A stretch of DNA of 64,000 nt. Source: an uncultured Alphaproteobacteria bacterium (GTDB lineage Bacteria > Pseudomonadota > Alphaproteobacteria > UBA2966). Where the stretch lies: assembly GCA_958295725.1 (NCBI GenBank), contig OY282368.1, forward strand, positions 2,812,001 through 2,876,000, given 5' to 3'. Shown here piece after piece: positions 45,314 through 55,465 of this stretch. A program made the translations under genes and the position numbers. The notes under the pieces are model-generated. The model was not told the DNA's origin, made no database searches, and saw only the letters and a program-made list of their open reading frames with translations. Position 1 is the first letter of the stretch. Each line of letters opens with the position of its first letter.

Positions 45314-47130
45314 CCATTCGACGCCTTCCCGACTCGCTCGTCGGCCGTATCGCGGCCGGCGAGGTGATCGAGCGGCCCGGTGCGGCCGTCAAGGAGCTCG
45401 TCGAAAACGCCATCGACGCGCGCGCCCGGCGTATCGACGTGACGGTGACCGGCGGTGGACGCACGGGAATCGTGGTCGTCGACGACGGCATCGGCATGAC
45501 ACCCGAGGAACTGCGCCTCGCCGTCGAGCGTCACGCGACGTCGAAGCTCGCCTCCGACGACCTCCTGAACATCGAGACCCTGGGCTTCCGGGGCGAGGCC
45601 CTGCCCTCCATCGGGGCGGTCAGCCGCCTGTCGTTGACGAGCCGCCCGCTCGCCGCGGAGTCGGCCTGGACCCTGAGCGTCGAGGGTGGCGCGACCGGTC
45701 GCGCGGAGCCGGCCGCGCATCCGCCGGGAACCCGGATCGAGGTACGGGATCTCTTCTACGCGACGCCCGCGCGGCTCAAGTTCCTCAAGACGGCGCGGAC
45801 GGAGTTCGGCCATGCCGTGGACGCCGTGAAACGCTTGGCGCTGGCCCATCCCGAAATTGCGTTCTCGGTCGGCGACGGCTCCCGCGGGGTCGTTCGCACG
45901 GCGGCTCACCAGGAGGATCTGTTCGCCGCTCGCCTCGACAGATTGGGCGAGATCGTCGGTCGGGACTTCGTGGAGAACGCGGTCCCCGTTCGGGCCGAGC
46001 GCGACGGCGTCGCCCTGTCCGGTTACGCCGGTCTGCCCACGCTCAATCGGGGCAACGCCCTGATGAACTTCCTGTTCGTGAACGGACGCCCGGTCCGCGA
46101 CAAGCTGTTCGGCGCCGCCGTCCGGGCCGCCTACCAGGATTTTCTCGCCCGCGACCGGCATCCCATCGTCGCGCTGTTCCTCGAGTTGTCGGCGCGCGAC
46201 GTCGACGTGAACGTGCATCCGACGAAGGCCGAGGTTCGGTTCCGCGATTCGGGACTGGTCCGTGGCCTGATCGTTTCCGCCCTCAAGCACGCTCTGGCCG
46301 AGGCGGGACATCGCGCGTCGACCACGGTGGGACAGGCGGCTCTGGGCACCGCCCGGATCCGGTTCGGGACACCGCGGGACAGGCCGTTCATGGCGCCCGA
46401 CGCCCATCACATTCCGCGTCATGGAACAGGCTTCGAACAGTCCGCCGCGGCGTTCCAGAGTCCGCTGGAAACCGGCGCCGACACCGCGTTCGCGCCTTCG
46501 GCGCCTCCTGGTGCCGCCGAACCGGCCGAGGAGGGCGGCTCCCAGCGCGACTACCCCCTGGGCGCGGCGCGCGGCCAAGTGCACGAGACGTACATTCTTT
46601 CGCAGACCGGGGACGGCATCGTCATCGTGGACCAGCATGCCGCCCACGAACGGCTCGTGTACGAGCGCATCAAGAAGGATCTCTCGAATGCCGGAGTGGC
46701 CCGCCAGATGCTGCTCCTGCCCGAGGTGGTCGAGCTGCCCGACGACGACGTTGCGTTGTTGGGGTCGCGCGCCGAGGAGATTTCCGAGCTCGGGCTGTCG
46801 GTCGATCCGTTCGGTTCCGACGCGGTGGTGGTTCGCGAAACTCCGGCGGTTCTCGGGGAGGTGAACGCGGCGTCCCTGGTGAGGGACCTGGTCGACGGTC
46901 TCCGCGATCTCGACGATACGCTGGCCCTTCGCGAATGCCTCGCGGACGTATGCAGCACCATGGCCTGCCATGGCAGCGTGCGGGCGGGCAGGAGGCTTTC
47001 GGTGGAGGAGATGAACGCCCTGCTTCGCGAGATGGAGACGACGCCACACTCCGGCCAATGCAATCACGGCCGCCCCACCTACATCGAACTCAAGCTCTCC
47101 GATATCGAACGTCTCTTCGGCCGTCGCTAG
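45310..47130 (+). CDS. mutL: DNA mismatch repair protein MutL (endonuclease type)
   Basis: The 606-aa protein has the GHKL ATPase with RIAAGEVIERPGAAVKELVE (about 13-32), DDGIGM and FRGEALPSIG. The C-terminal domain carries DQHAAHERLVYE (about 441-452) and QCNHGRPT near the end, the metal-binding motif of nicking MutL, so no MutH is needed. Its 3' end overlaps convergent rsmD by 41 bases. Confidence 0.97.
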   Translation: MTIRRLPDSLVGRIAAGEVIERPGAAVKELVENAIDARARRIDVTVTGGGRTGIVVVDDGIGMTPEELRLAVERHATSKLASDDLLNIETLGFRGEALPSIGAVSRLSLTSRPLAAESAWTLSVEGGATGRAEPAAHPPGTRIEVRDLFYATPARLKFLKTARTEFGHAVDAVKRLALAHPEIAFSVGDGSRGVVRTAAHQEDLFAARLDRLGEIVGRDFVENAVPVRAERDGVALSGYAGLPTLNRGNALMNFLFVNGRPVRDKLFGAAVRAAYQDFLARDRHPIVALFLELSARDVDVNVHPTKAEVRFRDSGLVRGLIVSALKHALAEAGHRASTTVGQAALGTARIRFGTPRDRPFMAPDAHHIPRHGTGFEQSAAAFQSPLETGADTAFAPSAPPGAAEPAEEGGSQRDYPLGAARGQVHETYILSQTGDGIVIVDQHAAHERLVYERIKKDLSNAGVARQMLLLPEVVELPDDDVALLGSRAEEISELGLSVDPFGSDAVVVRETPAVLGEVNAASLVRDLVDGLRDLDDTLALRECLADVCSTMACHGSVRAGRRLSVEEMNALLREMETTPHSGQCNHGRPTYIELKLSDIERLFGRR

Positions 47131-47722
47131 GCGAAGCCTCCCCGGCCGGCCCTTCGCACGTCAGGAACTGGAGAACGGTGTCGCCGTGGCGCCGCTCGTC
47201 GGCGAGCGCGAAACCGCGTGGTGGCCGGAGCGAATCGTCCGCCGCCGCCTCGACGACGCAAATACCGCCCCGCGCGATCCATCCGCGGGCGCGCAGGGCC
47301 CTCAGGGCGGGCGCCGCCAGACCCGAGCGATACGGCGGGTCCATGAGAAGGACGTCGGCGACGGGAACACCCGGCGGCGGCGTCGCGGGGCGCAGCGCGT
47401 CGCGCCGAAGGAGGGCCGTCCGCTCCATGACCCGCAGTGTCCAGGCATTGCGTTCGATCACGCGACAGGCCGCCGGATCCTTCTCGATGAACGTGACGTG
47501 GCTGGCGCCACGCGACAGAGCTTCCAGTCCGAGCGCGCCCGTTCCCGCGAAGACGTCGAGCACCCGAGCATCGTCCGGCAACGGTCCCGACCGGATCGAC
47601 CGCAGGCCATGCCGGAGAATATCGAACAACGCTTCGCGAACCCGATCCGACGTCGGTCGGATCGATCGCCCCCGCGGCGTCGCCAGACGTCTTCCCCGGA
47701 ACACGCCGCCGCCGATGCGCAT
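47090..47722 (-). CDS. rsmD: 16S rRNA m2G966 methyltransferase RsmD
   Basis: The 210-aa methyltransferase starts MRIGGGVFRGRRLATPRG and has RPTSDRVREALFDIL, the SAM motif VLDVFAGTGALGLEAL (about 53-68) and the catalytic DPPY. It modifies G966 of 16S rRNA. It lies just downstream of rluB, both RNA modification genes, and overlaps mutL tail to tail. Confidence 0.95.
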   Translation of the reverse strand: MRIGGGVFRGRRLATPRGRSIRPTSDRVREALFDILRHGLRSIRSGPLPDDARVLDVFAGTGALGLEALSRGASHVTFIEKDPAACRVIERNAWTLRVMERTALLRRDALRPATPPPGVPVADVLLMDPPYRSGLAAPALRALRARGWIARGGICVVEAAADDSLRPPRGFALADERRHGDTVLQFLTCEGPAGEASPSDGRRDVRYRRA

Positions 47723-47734
47723 GCACGGTCCCCG

Positions 47735-48475
47735 TTATCGACGGGTTTCGATCAGGCCGCCCAATTGCTCCCCGATCACCTTGCTGGGAACCTCGCGAAC
47801 GTCGCCGGACGGGAGGCGACCGAGCTGGAAGGGGCCGAACGCGGTCCGGATCAGGCGGTTGACGCCGAGGCCGAGGTGCTCCATCAGACGACGCACCTCG
47901 CGGTTCCTGCCCTCTTTCAAGGCGACCGTGAGCCACGCATTGGCTCCCCGGACAAGGTCGAGCCTCGCGGCGACGGGACCGTAACGCACGCCGTCCGCGG
48001 TCACGCCGTCGGCGAGCGCGGACAGCGCCCGGGCATCGGGGTGCCCGAACACGCGCACGCGGTAGCGACGGGTCCAGCCGGTCGAAGGCAGTTCCAGCAG
48101 CCGGGCGAGACGACCGTGGGTCGTGAGCAGCAGGAGCCCCTCGCTGTTCATGTCGAGACGCCCGACCGACACCACCCGCGGGAGGTTCCCGGGCAGGGAG
48201 TCGAATACCGTCGGCCGGCCTTGCGGGTCGCGATGCGTCGTGATCAGCCCCCGGCGCTTGTGAAGGCGCCAGACACGCGGGGACGGATCACCGGGAAGCG
48301 GCTTACCGTCGACGGTGACCGCGTTCTCGCGCGTGACGAGCGTGGCGGGCGATTCGAGAATCACGCCATCGACCGCGACCCGGCCCTCGGCGATCCATCG
48401 TTCGGCTTCGCGCCGGGAGCACACTCCGGCCATCGACAGCCGCTTGGCGATGCGTTCCCCGGCCGACGCGCCCAT
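47735..48475 (-). CDS. rluB: Ribosomal large-subunit pseudouridine synthase (RluB type)
   Basis: The 246-aa protein has an S4 RNA-binding domain (GERIAKRLSMAGVCSRREAE, residues 6-25) and the catalytic motif GRLDMNSEGLLLLT (about 104-117, with the catalytic aspartate), then EGRNREVRRLMEHLGLGVNR. Length and motifs fit RluB, which modifies 23S rRNA U2605. Confidence 0.93.
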   Translation of the reverse strand: MGASAGERIAKRLSMAGVCSRREAERWIAEGRVAVDGVILESPATLVTRENAVTVDGKPLPGDPSPRVWRLHKRRGLITTHRDPQGRPTVFDSLPGNLPRVVSVGRLDMNSEGLLLLTTHGRLARLLELPSTGWTRRYRVRVFGHPDARALSALADGVTADGVRYGPVAARLDLVRGANAWLTVALKEGRNREVRRLMEHLGLGVNRLIRTAFGPFQLGRLPSGDVREVPSKVIGEQLGGLIETRR

Positions 48476-48477
48476 GC

Positions 48478-49194
48478 TCAACCGCCGCGAGCCGCCGCGA
48501 CGAAAATCTCGAAGATCCTGCCGTCTCCGGGGTTGACGTCGTACTCCGGATGCCACTGCACGCCCAGGCAGAACCGGTAGTCGGGCGCCTCGATCCCCTC
48601 GATCACGCCGTCGGGAGCGACCGCGTTGACCACGACGCCCGCGGGCGTGTCCCCGGCCGCCTGGTGGTGCGCGCTGTTCACGTCCAACTCGTCCGACTCG
48701 ACGATGCCGCGCAACAACGTTTCCGGCTCGACACGGACCGAGTGGCCGGGTTCGGTCCGCGGATTGAGCTGTTCGTGGGCCAGAGCGTCAGGGACTTCGT
48801 CGGGGATGTGCTGGATCAGCGTCCCGCCGAGGACCACGTGCAGGAGTTGCTGGCCGCCGCAGATGCCGAGCACCGGCATATCGCGCTCAAGTGCGCCGCG
48901 GGTCATGGCGAGCTCGAAATCGGTGCGCGACGTCTTGAGCTTGACGGTATCGTGCCGCTCCTCGACTCCGAACAGGGCGGGGTCTATGTCGAAGTGGCCG
49001 CCGGTAACGATCAGTCCGTCGATGGCGTCGAGGTACGCGGATGCCCGCGCAGTCGCATGCGGCAAGAGCACGGGCAATCCGCCCGCGCGGTCGACGCTGG
49101 CGCAATAGTTCCGGCGGAGGGCATACCACGGTTGGCTCGAATAGCCGCCCGCCTCTTCCGAATCGAGCGTGAGGCCGATCGTCGGCGCGGTCAT
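48478..49194 (-). CDS. Class-I glutamine amidotransferase, peptidase C26 (PuuD-like)
   Basis: The 238-aa hydrolase has the nucleophile cysteine in [12 protein letters not shown] (about 112-123) and the catalytic H-x-E in GVQWHPEYD. It resembles gamma-glutamyl-gamma-aminobutyrate hydrolase; the natural substrate is not known. It starts 3 bases beyond rluB on the same strand. Confidence 0.88.
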   Translation of the reverse strand: MTAPTIGLTLDSEEAGGYSSQPWYALRRNYCASVDRAGGLPVLLPHATARASAYLDAIDGLIVTGGHFDIDPALFGVEERHDTVKLKTSRTDFELAMTRGALERDMPVLGICGGQQLLHVVLGGTLIQHIPDEVPDALAHEQLNPRTEPGHSVRVEPETLLRGIVESDELDVNSAHHQAAGDTPAGVVVNAVAPDGVIEGIEAPDYRFCLGVQWHPEYDVNPGDGRIFEIFVAAARGG

Positions 49195-49320
49195 CCCGCG
49201 AATCTACGTGGGGCGGCGTCCGGCGACAATGCGATACTCCGGTTCATGTGGTACTCCGGTTCCCGTCTACCGTCGCGCGCGCCCGCGTCGCGCGAACGGA
49301 TTTGCATTCGGACTCGGATC

Positions 49321-49779
49321 ATGCCGGAAGACAAAGCCGGATTCATGCGTCTCGCTCTGGGCGAAGCGGAACGCGCCGCCGCGCGTCGGGAAGTTCCGGT
49401 CGGCGCCGTTATCGTCGATCCGGTCGAGCGGCGCGTGGTCGCGGCGAACGGCAACAGGGTCGTCGAACGCCGGGACCCCACCGCGCACGCCGAGTTGCTG
49501 GTCATTCGAGGAGCCTGTCGCGTCGTCGGCAATGAACGTCTTGAGGGGCTGGATATGTACGTCACGCTGGAGCCATGCCCCATGTGCGCCCAAGCCGTCT
49601 CCCTCGCCCGGATCCGTCGGCTCTACTTCGGCGCGCCGGACGAAAAGGGCGGCGGCGTCGAGCACGGTCCGCGGATCCTGGCCCAGCCGACCTGCCATCA
49701 CGCTCCGACGGTCTACGGCGGCATCGACGAATCGCGCGCCGCGGCGTTGCTGCGGGACTTTTTTCGGAATAGACGCTAA
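49321..49779 (+). CDS. tadA: tRNA adenosine deaminase TadA
   Basis: The 152-aa enzyme makes inosine 34 in tRNA-Arg(ACG). Zinc ligands are H56 (HAE, E58 catalytic), C86 and C89 (EPCPMC). GIDE and LRDFFRNRR end the protein. It is divergent from the amidotransferase gene. Confidence 0.96.
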   Translation: MPEDKAGFMRLALGEAERAAARREVPVGAVIVDPVERRVVAANGNRVVERRDPTAHAELLVIRGACRVVGNERLEGLDMYVTLEPCPMCAQAVSLARIRRLYFGAPDEKGGGVEHGPRILAQPTCHHAPTVYGGIDESRAAALLRDFFRNRR

Positions 49780-49846
49780 ATTCGACGGACGCGCCGGAGC
49801 AACCGTCCGGCCGCTCATTCCCTGCATTCGACGACGGGCGGGACAC

Positions 49847-51061
49847 ATGGATTTCGAACTCTCTTCGCGAACCCGAGAGATCAAGGAGCGCCTTCTCGCC
49901 TTCATGGAAGCGCACGTCTACCCCAACGAGAGTGTTTTCCATGAGCAGGTGGCGAGGGGCGATCGTTGGCAACCGGTTCCGATCGTCGAGGAGCTCAAGG
50001 ACAAGGCCCGCGCGGAAGGGCTCTGGAATCTCTGGTTGCCCGGGGACATCGCCCACGAGGGCCACGGCGCCGGACTGAATATCCTCGAATATGCGCCACT
50101 GTGCGAAATCATGGGCCGCTCCCACATCGCGCCCGAGGCATTCAACTGCTCGGCGCCCGACACCGGGAACATGGAAACCCTGCTGCGCTTCGGCACGGAA
50201 GAACAGAAGCGGGAATGGGCGCTCCCCTTGCTGAACGGCGAGATCCGCTCGGCCATCGCCATGACCGAGCCGGCGGTCGCGTCGTCCGATCCGACGAATC
50301 TGCGGACCACCATCCTCCGCGCCGGAGACGACTACGTGATCAACGGCCACAAGTGGTGGATCAGCGGGGTCGGAGACCCGCGCTGCAAGCTGCTGCTGGT
50401 CATGGGCAAGTCGAACCCGGACGCGGAACGCCACAGGCAACACGCCATCGTCATCGTGCCCATGAACACGCCGGGTGTCGAGGTCGTCCGTCCGTTGAAC
50501 GTGTTCGGCTACGACGACGCGCCGCACGGTCATTGCGAGGTCCGGCTTGTCGACGTCCGGATTCCCGCGTCGAACATGCTGCTCGGCGAGGGCCGCGGGT
50601 TCGAGATAGCGCAGGGACGCTTGGGCCCGGGCCGCATCCACCACTGTATGCGCACCATCGGTCAGGCCGAGCGGGCGCTCGAAGCCGCCTGCCGCCGGGC
50701 CCGCGAGCGAGTCGCGTTCGGCAAGCCGATCGCCGATCAGGGCGTGGTCAAGCAGCAGATCGCGGAATCCCGCATGGAAATCGACCAAGCCCGCCTGCTC
50801 ACGCTTCACGCGGCGTGGCGGATGGATACCGTCGGTTCCAAGGAAGCCCGCAAGGACATCGGCATGATCAAGGTGGTAGCGCCGCGGATGGCCTGCCGGG
50901 TGGTCGACCGCGCCATCCAGATCCATGGCGGCGGCGGCGTGTCGGACGATTTCCACATGGCGTGGTCCTATTCCTGGGCGCGGACCCTGCGGCTCGCCGA
51001 CGGCCCCGACGAGGTGCACACGGATCAGGTCGCCCGCCTCGAGCTGCGGCAGTACAACTGA
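49847..51061 (+). CDS. Acyl-CoA dehydrogenase
   Basis: The 404-aa flavoenzyme has [14 protein letters not shown] and [10 protein letters not shown] (substrate and FAD segments), the C-terminal [17 protein letters not shown] and [10 protein letters not shown]. The long N-terminal portion ([16 protein letters not shown]) is typical of the ACAD10/11-like or long-chain group. Electrons should go to EtfAB. An APH-family kinase at 57572, the usual partner domain of ACAD11, supports a 4-hydroxyacid or related pathway. Confidence 0.93.
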   Translation: MDFELSSRTREIKERLLAFMEAHVYPNESVFHEQVARGDRWQPVPIVEELKDKARAEGLWNLWLPGDIAHEGHGAGLNILEYAPLCEIMGRSHIAPEAFNCSAPDTGNMETLLRFGTEEQKREWALPLLNGEIRSAIAMTEPAVASSDPTNLRTTILRAGDDYVINGHKWWISGVGDPRCKLLLVMGKSNPDAERHRQHAIVIVPMNTPGVEVVRPLNVFGYDDAPHGHCEVRLVDVRIPASNMLLGEGRGFEIAQGRLGPGRIHHCMRTIGQAERALEAACRRARERVAFGKPIADQGVVKQQIAESRMEIDQARLLTLHAAWRMDTVGSKEARKDIGMIKVVAPRMACRVVDRAIQIHGGGGVSDDFHMAWSYSWARTLRLADGPDEVHTDQVARLELRQYN

Positions 51062-51126
51062 CGCCTCGAATCACGAGTCACCGTCGGTCGGGATCGGACC
51101 TCGGATCCGACAGGGAAGTTCGGACC

Positions 51127-52482
51127 TCACGCGGGGACGCCATATTTGGCCTTGACCTCGCCGAGGGCCTTCCGGATGTGGCTCCGCCTCGCCTCTCCCT
51201 CGTAGGCGTCTCCGGACAGAATGGCCTCAAGCACGTCGCGACCGACGGCCTTCAGGCGCCGGGCGTCTTCGTCCGGCGTCTCGGCGATTTCGAGCACCGT
51301 GTCGTGAGTATAGGTGTGCAGCGGGTCGCCGTCCGCGCGTGAACGCTGGGCCGTGACTTCCATCTCGCCCCGCACAGCTCTTCTCAAAAGGCGCCGCCAC
51401 ATGGCGACCCCGCCGTCCGTGTAGCCGAGGTGCTCCAGGGCATGGACGGCGATCTCCCGCTGGCTGACCTGAGCGTCCCAATCGCCGGGAACCCGTTGCC
51501 TCTCTTCGTAGGACCGGTTGCCGGTCTGGCCTTCGAAATCCACGGAGCCGGGGCCGCACTCGTCCCGCCGGCCCTCGTCGAATGGATCGACATCCTTGTT
51601 GAAGTGGCGCCAGCCGATGATCCAGGTATGCATATCGTCGATCGGCACGGTCCACCGCGTGATGCTGACGCGATTGAAGAATTTTTCCTTCTCCGCCTTC
51701 TCCAGCAACGCGCCCACCTGCCCGACATTCGGTAGCCAGATGTGGTTGGATCTGACCCATACCCGTCCGTCCACCCGGCGCGCGGTGATGTAGTACATTC
51801 CCTGCCGGTCGGGGGTTTCGTCCCAGTCGAACGTCGGCATCTCGGCCCAGGCATTGCTGAACTGCACGGTCGTGATGGTGCTGTGCAGGAAGTACGCGTG
51901 AGCTGGGTCGACGAAATTCTCCTTTACCTGTAGCCAGTTGCAGGGGTGCCAGACGGAGTAGGGAACCATTTCGTTGTCGGGCTTGCCGTAAGTGTCCAGG
52001 ATCGGAAATTCGAGCTGCTCGTCGGGCGGTCCCATGTAGGCGAACACCAGTCCCCTGTACTCGCGGGCCGGATAGGCCCCGTGGCGCAGCGTATCCTTCA
52101 TCCCGCTGTCGGGGGGTTCTCCCGGCGTTTCGAGAACGGTCCCGTCGATATCGAAGAGCCAGCCGTGATAGCAGCAACGGATGCCGCGCTCGGAGACGAT
52201 GCCGTACTCCAGCGAGGTGCCGCGGTGGCTGCAATGACGTAGAAGAACGCCGATTTCGCCGCGCTTGTCGCGGAAGGCCACCAGATCCTCTCCGAGGACG
52301 CGAATGGCATGGGGAAGATCGGTGAGCTCCGACGAGAGGCACACTGGCTGCCAGAACCGGCGCATGAGCTCGCCCATGGGCGTTCCCGGACCCGTCCGGG
52401 TCAGTTCGGCGTCGGGTTCGGGAACATCGCGCAGATAGTACCCCGAGTAGGGCCGTGGCGCTGTCTTCCGCGAAACGTCCAT
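51127..52482 (-). CDS. Rieske non-heme iron oxygenase, alpha subunit
   Basis: The 451-aa oxygenase has a Rieske [2Fe-2S] site C84-S-H86 and C103-x2-H106 (HCSHRG, CCYHGW) and a mononuclear iron site D192-x2-H195-x4-H200 (VDPAHAYFLH). It hydroxylates or demethylates an aromatic or similar ring; the substrate is unknown. A reductase partner is not beside it. Its ends are shared with the core-deleted copy at 36087. Confidence 0.93.
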   Translation of the reverse strand: MDVSRKTAPRPYSGYYLRDVPEPDAELTRTGPGTPMGELMRRFWQPVCLSSELTDLPHAIRVLGEDLVAFRDKRGEIGVLLRHCSHRGTSLEYGIVSERGIRCCYHGWLFDIDGTVLETPGEPPDSGMKDTLRHGAYPAREYRGLVFAYMGPPDEQLEFPILDTYGKPDNEMVPYSVWHPCNWLQVKENFVDPAHAYFLHSTITTVQFSNAWAEMPTFDWDETPDRQGMYYITARRVDGRVWVRSNHIWLPNVGQVGALLEKAEKEKFFNRVSITRWTVPIDDMHTWIIGWRHFNKDVDPFDEGRRDECGPGSVDFEGQTGNRSYEERQRVPGDWDAQVSQREIAVHALEHLGYTDGGVAMWRRLLRRAVRGEMEVTAQRSRADGDPLHTYTHDTVLEIAETPDEDARRLKAVGRDVLEAILSGDAYEGEARRSHIRKALGEVKAKYGVPA

Positions 52483-52587
52483 GGTTCCGATCCTCTTTCC
52501 TCACCCTTCTTCGTGTAGCGTCCGCTACCGCCGTACCACGACGGGCGGCGGGGGGACCGGGTATCCCGCCCCGCGCCGTCGAACCGA

Positions 52588-53733
52588 CTACTTGTACAAA
52601 CGGATTTTGCCGTCCTCGATGATCTGCAGGGCGACGCCTTCCGGCTGGGCTCCGTAATGGTCCACGGCCGAGTAGGTGTAAACCGACGTTACGCCCGGGT
52701 AGTCGACCGTCTGCTCGAAGGCGTCGCGAATCTTCGCGGGATCCGTGCTTCCCGCGCGACGAATGGCATCGGCCAACATAATCATGCTGTCATAGCCATT
52801 GCCTGCGAACGTCGCCGGACCGCGCCCGTACTTGGCCTTGAATTTCTCGATGAAGTTGGCGGTGACCTTCTTCTGCGGATCCGAATCGGGCAGCTCGTCC
52901 ACCACGGCGATCTTGGACGTTGGGAAGATGATCCCGTTCGCGGCGTCCCCGGCGAGCTTGATCAGGTTCGGATCGCTCGCCGCGTGCGAGTAGTAGAGCG
53001 GCTTGTCGATGCCCAGTTGGCGGTAGTTCTTGGCGACGATCGCCTGACCCTTGCCGGTTCCCCACTGCACGACGGCCTGCACTTCGCTCTTGGCCCGGAT
53101 ATTCGTCAACTGCGGGGTCATGTCGGGATCGTTGTTGCCGTAGGTCTGCTGGATAACGATGTCGATCCCGCGTTCGGGCGCGATTCGTTGCCATTGTTTC
53201 ATGCCGCTGGTGGCGAATCCCGAATCGGCGTTGTTGAGCGCGATCTTGCCGATGCCTTTTTCCTTGAAGTGATCGATCAGCACGTTGATGACCAACACGT
53301 CGGTGAGCGGCGCCTGGAAGACCCATTTCTTTTCGTTCACCGGCGTCGATATGGCGCGCGAGGCGCCGTTTGAAACGATCGGAATCCCGGCGCGCTGGAC
53401 GATGTCGATGATCGAGAACGTGGAGCCGCTGTTCATAGCGCCGATCAACGCCACGACCTTGTCACGTTCGATCAACTTCTTGACGCCGATCACGGCCTTC
53501 GTTTCGTCGCTCTCCGTGTTGAAGTTGACGAGATCGATCTTCTTGCCGTCGATGCCGCCGGACGCGTTGATCTCCTCGACCGCGAGGTTGGCACCTTCCA
53601 ACCCCTGATTGCCGAGGAACGCGAGAAATCCGGACGTTTCGAACAAGGACCCGATCTTGATCGTGTCCTGAGCCTGGGCGCCGCCGCCGACGACGATGGC
53701 GAGCGCCCCGATCAAACCTGTCCACCTTTTCAT
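52588..53733 (-). CDS. livJ: Branched-chain amino acid-type ABC transporter, substrate-binding protein
   Basis: The 381-aa periplasmic protein has a signal peptide (MKRWTGLIGALAIVVGG, cut after AQA) and a type-1 periplasmic fold with IKIGSLFETSGFLAFLGNQG and ALIGAMNSGSTFSIID. AGGAGG precedes the ATG. It lies downstream of livHMGF with a 115-bp gap. Confidence 0.92.
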   Translation of the reverse strand: MKRWTGLIGALAIVVGGGAQAQDTIKIGSLFETSGFLAFLGNQGLEGANLAVEEINASGGIDGKKIDLVNFNTESDETKAVIGVKKLIERDKVVALIGAMNSGSTFSIIDIVQRAGIPIVSNGASRAISTPVNEKKWVFQAPLTDVLVINVLIDHFKEKGIGKIALNNADSGFATSGMKQWQRIAPERGIDIVIQQTYGNNDPDMTPQLTNIRAKSEVQAVVQWGTGKGQAIVAKNYRQLGIDKPLYYSHAASDPNLIKLAGDAANGIIFPTSKIAVVDELPDSDPQKKVTANFIEKFKAKYGRGPATFAGNGYDSMIMLADAIRRAGSTDPAKIRDAFEQTVDYPGVTSVYTYSAVDHYGAQPEGVALQIIEDGKIRLYK

Positions 53734-53848
53734 TTCAACCTCCTGTCGCTTGTTGCCTCGTCCTCCGAGCGTCATCGACGCTCCTCGGCCAGCGGATCAT
53801 GGGCCGTCCCGGGCCCGCCCCTCGCCGGTCACTCCGCTCCGCGGCGCA

Positions 53849-55465
53849 TCACGCATGCGTTCCGCCCGTCCGCGCGGCCCCCGTTTCCCCGGATACCGGA
53901 AAAGCGCCGAGATAGGCTTCCGCCATGCTTTCGCTCTCCAGCAACTCGACGGCCGACCCCTCCACCATGACACGTCCGGAATCGAGAACATAACCCCGGT
54001 CGGCGATCTCCAGCGCCGCGCGAGCGTTCTGCTCGACGAGCAGGATCGTCATGCCTCGTTCCCGCAGCGCCGTCAGGCGTTCGAAAATCTCCGCGATCAT
54101 CCGTGGCGCGACCCCCAGGGAAGGTTCGTCCAGCACCAGGAGATCGGGTGTGTTCATGAGCGCGCGACCGATCGCGAGCACCTGCCCCTCGCCGCCACTG
54201 AGCGTTCCGGCAAGCTGATCCCGGCGCTCACGCAACAGTGGGAAGACGTCGAACACTTCTTCGATCAGCCGGTCGGTATCGCCGCCTTCGTGACCGGCGC
54301 GCGGGCTCCATGGCAGCCACCGCTCCAGGGCACCGACCTGCGTGTAGCGTCCGAGCTTCAGGTTGTCGATGACGCTCAGCGAGCCGAACAACTGACGGCC
54401 TTCCGGACACATGCTCAGGCCTGCGGCGACGAACTGGCGCGGCGTCCAGTGCGTGGCGTCCTGGCCGTCGAGGAAAATCTTCCCCGACGCGACGGGCGCT
54501 TCACCCATGATGGCCTTGAGCAGCGTACTCTTTCCTGCACCGTTGGCTCCCACCACCGCGACGAGTTCGCCGGGCATGAGCGTGAGACTGGTGTCCTGGA
54601 GCGCGGTAATCCCCCCATACCTTACCGTGAGATCCCGGATGTCCAGAAGAGGCGCCGTCTCTTTTCGTTTGCTCGGAGCGGCGGTTTTCCGACCGCCTCG
54701 AGTCGAGGCCGATCCGACGCCGAGATAGGCGGATATGACACGCTCGTCCGAGCGGATCTTCTCTGGAACGTCGTCGGCGATCACACGGCCCCGGTCGATA
54801 ACGATGATGCGCTCGGCGATTCTGCCGATGAAACCCATGTCGTGCTCGACGAACACGATGGTCTTGCCATGGTCCCGCAGACGCGCGATCACTTCCGCGA
54901 GTCGTTCCTTGGCGACCGGGTTCAACCCGGCGCCGGGCTCGTCGAGGAAGAGCCAATCCGCGCCACTCGCGAGCGCCCGCGCGATGATCAGCAGCCGTTG
55001 CTGTCCTGCGGACAAGACCGACGCCGGGTCGTCCCGCCGGCGGTCGAGACCGACGAGATCCAGATACTCGTCGGCCATACGGGTCAGCGCCTTCTCCGAC
55101 CGCGAGACACTCGGCCAGCGGAACAGACTGGGCGCGACACCTACCTTTGCCCCCGCCACGCCACCCGCCATGACATTCTCGTGGACCGTGAGCTCCCTGA
55201 ACAACTCTATGGTCTGGAATGTCCGCACGATGCCGAGCGGGTTCATGATGTGCGGCGGCAAGGCGTCGATGCGCCGATGCCTGAATTCGATGGCGCCGGC
55301 GGTCGGCGCGTAATTCCCGCAGATGACGTTGATCAGCGTACTCTTGCCGGCCCCGTTGGGTCCGATGACGGCCACGAGCTCGCCGTCGTCGACACCGAAG
55401 GTGATGTCGCGTAGCGCCTCAAGGCCGCCGAACTTCATGCCGATGCCGCTCACGGTCAGCGTCAT
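53849..55465 (-). CDS. livGF: LivG-LivF fused ABC ATPase
   Basis: The 538-aa protein joins two ATPases usually coded apart. The LivG half (1-252) has Walker A IGPNGAGKST and the odd signature LSAGQQRLLIIARAL; the LivF half (from about 275) has VGANGAGKSTLLKAI, LSGGEGQVLAIGRAL and LLVLDEPSLG. A linker of about 20 basic residues joins them. ATG overlaps the livM stop. Confidence 0.95.
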   Translation of the reverse strand: MTLTVSGIGMKFGGLEALRDITFGVDDGELVAVIGPNGAGKSTLINVICGNYAPTAGAIEFRHRRIDALPPHIMNPLGIVRTFQTIELFRELTVHENVMAGGVAGAKVGVAPSLFRWPSVSRSEKALTRMADEYLDLVGLDRRRDDPASVLSAGQQRLLIIARALASGADWLFLDEPGAGLNPVAKERLAEVIARLRDHGKTIVFVEHDMGFIGRIAERIIVIDRGRVIADDVPEKIRSDERVISAYLGVGSASTRGGRKTAAPSKRKETAPLLDIRDLTVRYGGITALQDTSLTLMPGELVAVVGANGAGKSTLLKAIMGEAPVASGKIFLDGQDATHWTPRQFVAAGLSMCPEGRQLFGSLSVIDNLKLGRYTQVGALERWLPWSPRAGHEGGDTDRLIEEVFDVFPLLRERRDQLAGTLSGGEGQVLAIGRALMNTPDLLVLDEPSLGVAPRMIAEIFERLTALRERGMTILLVEQNARAALEIADRGYVLDSGRVMVEGSAVELLESESMAEAYLGAFPVSGETGAARTGGTHA

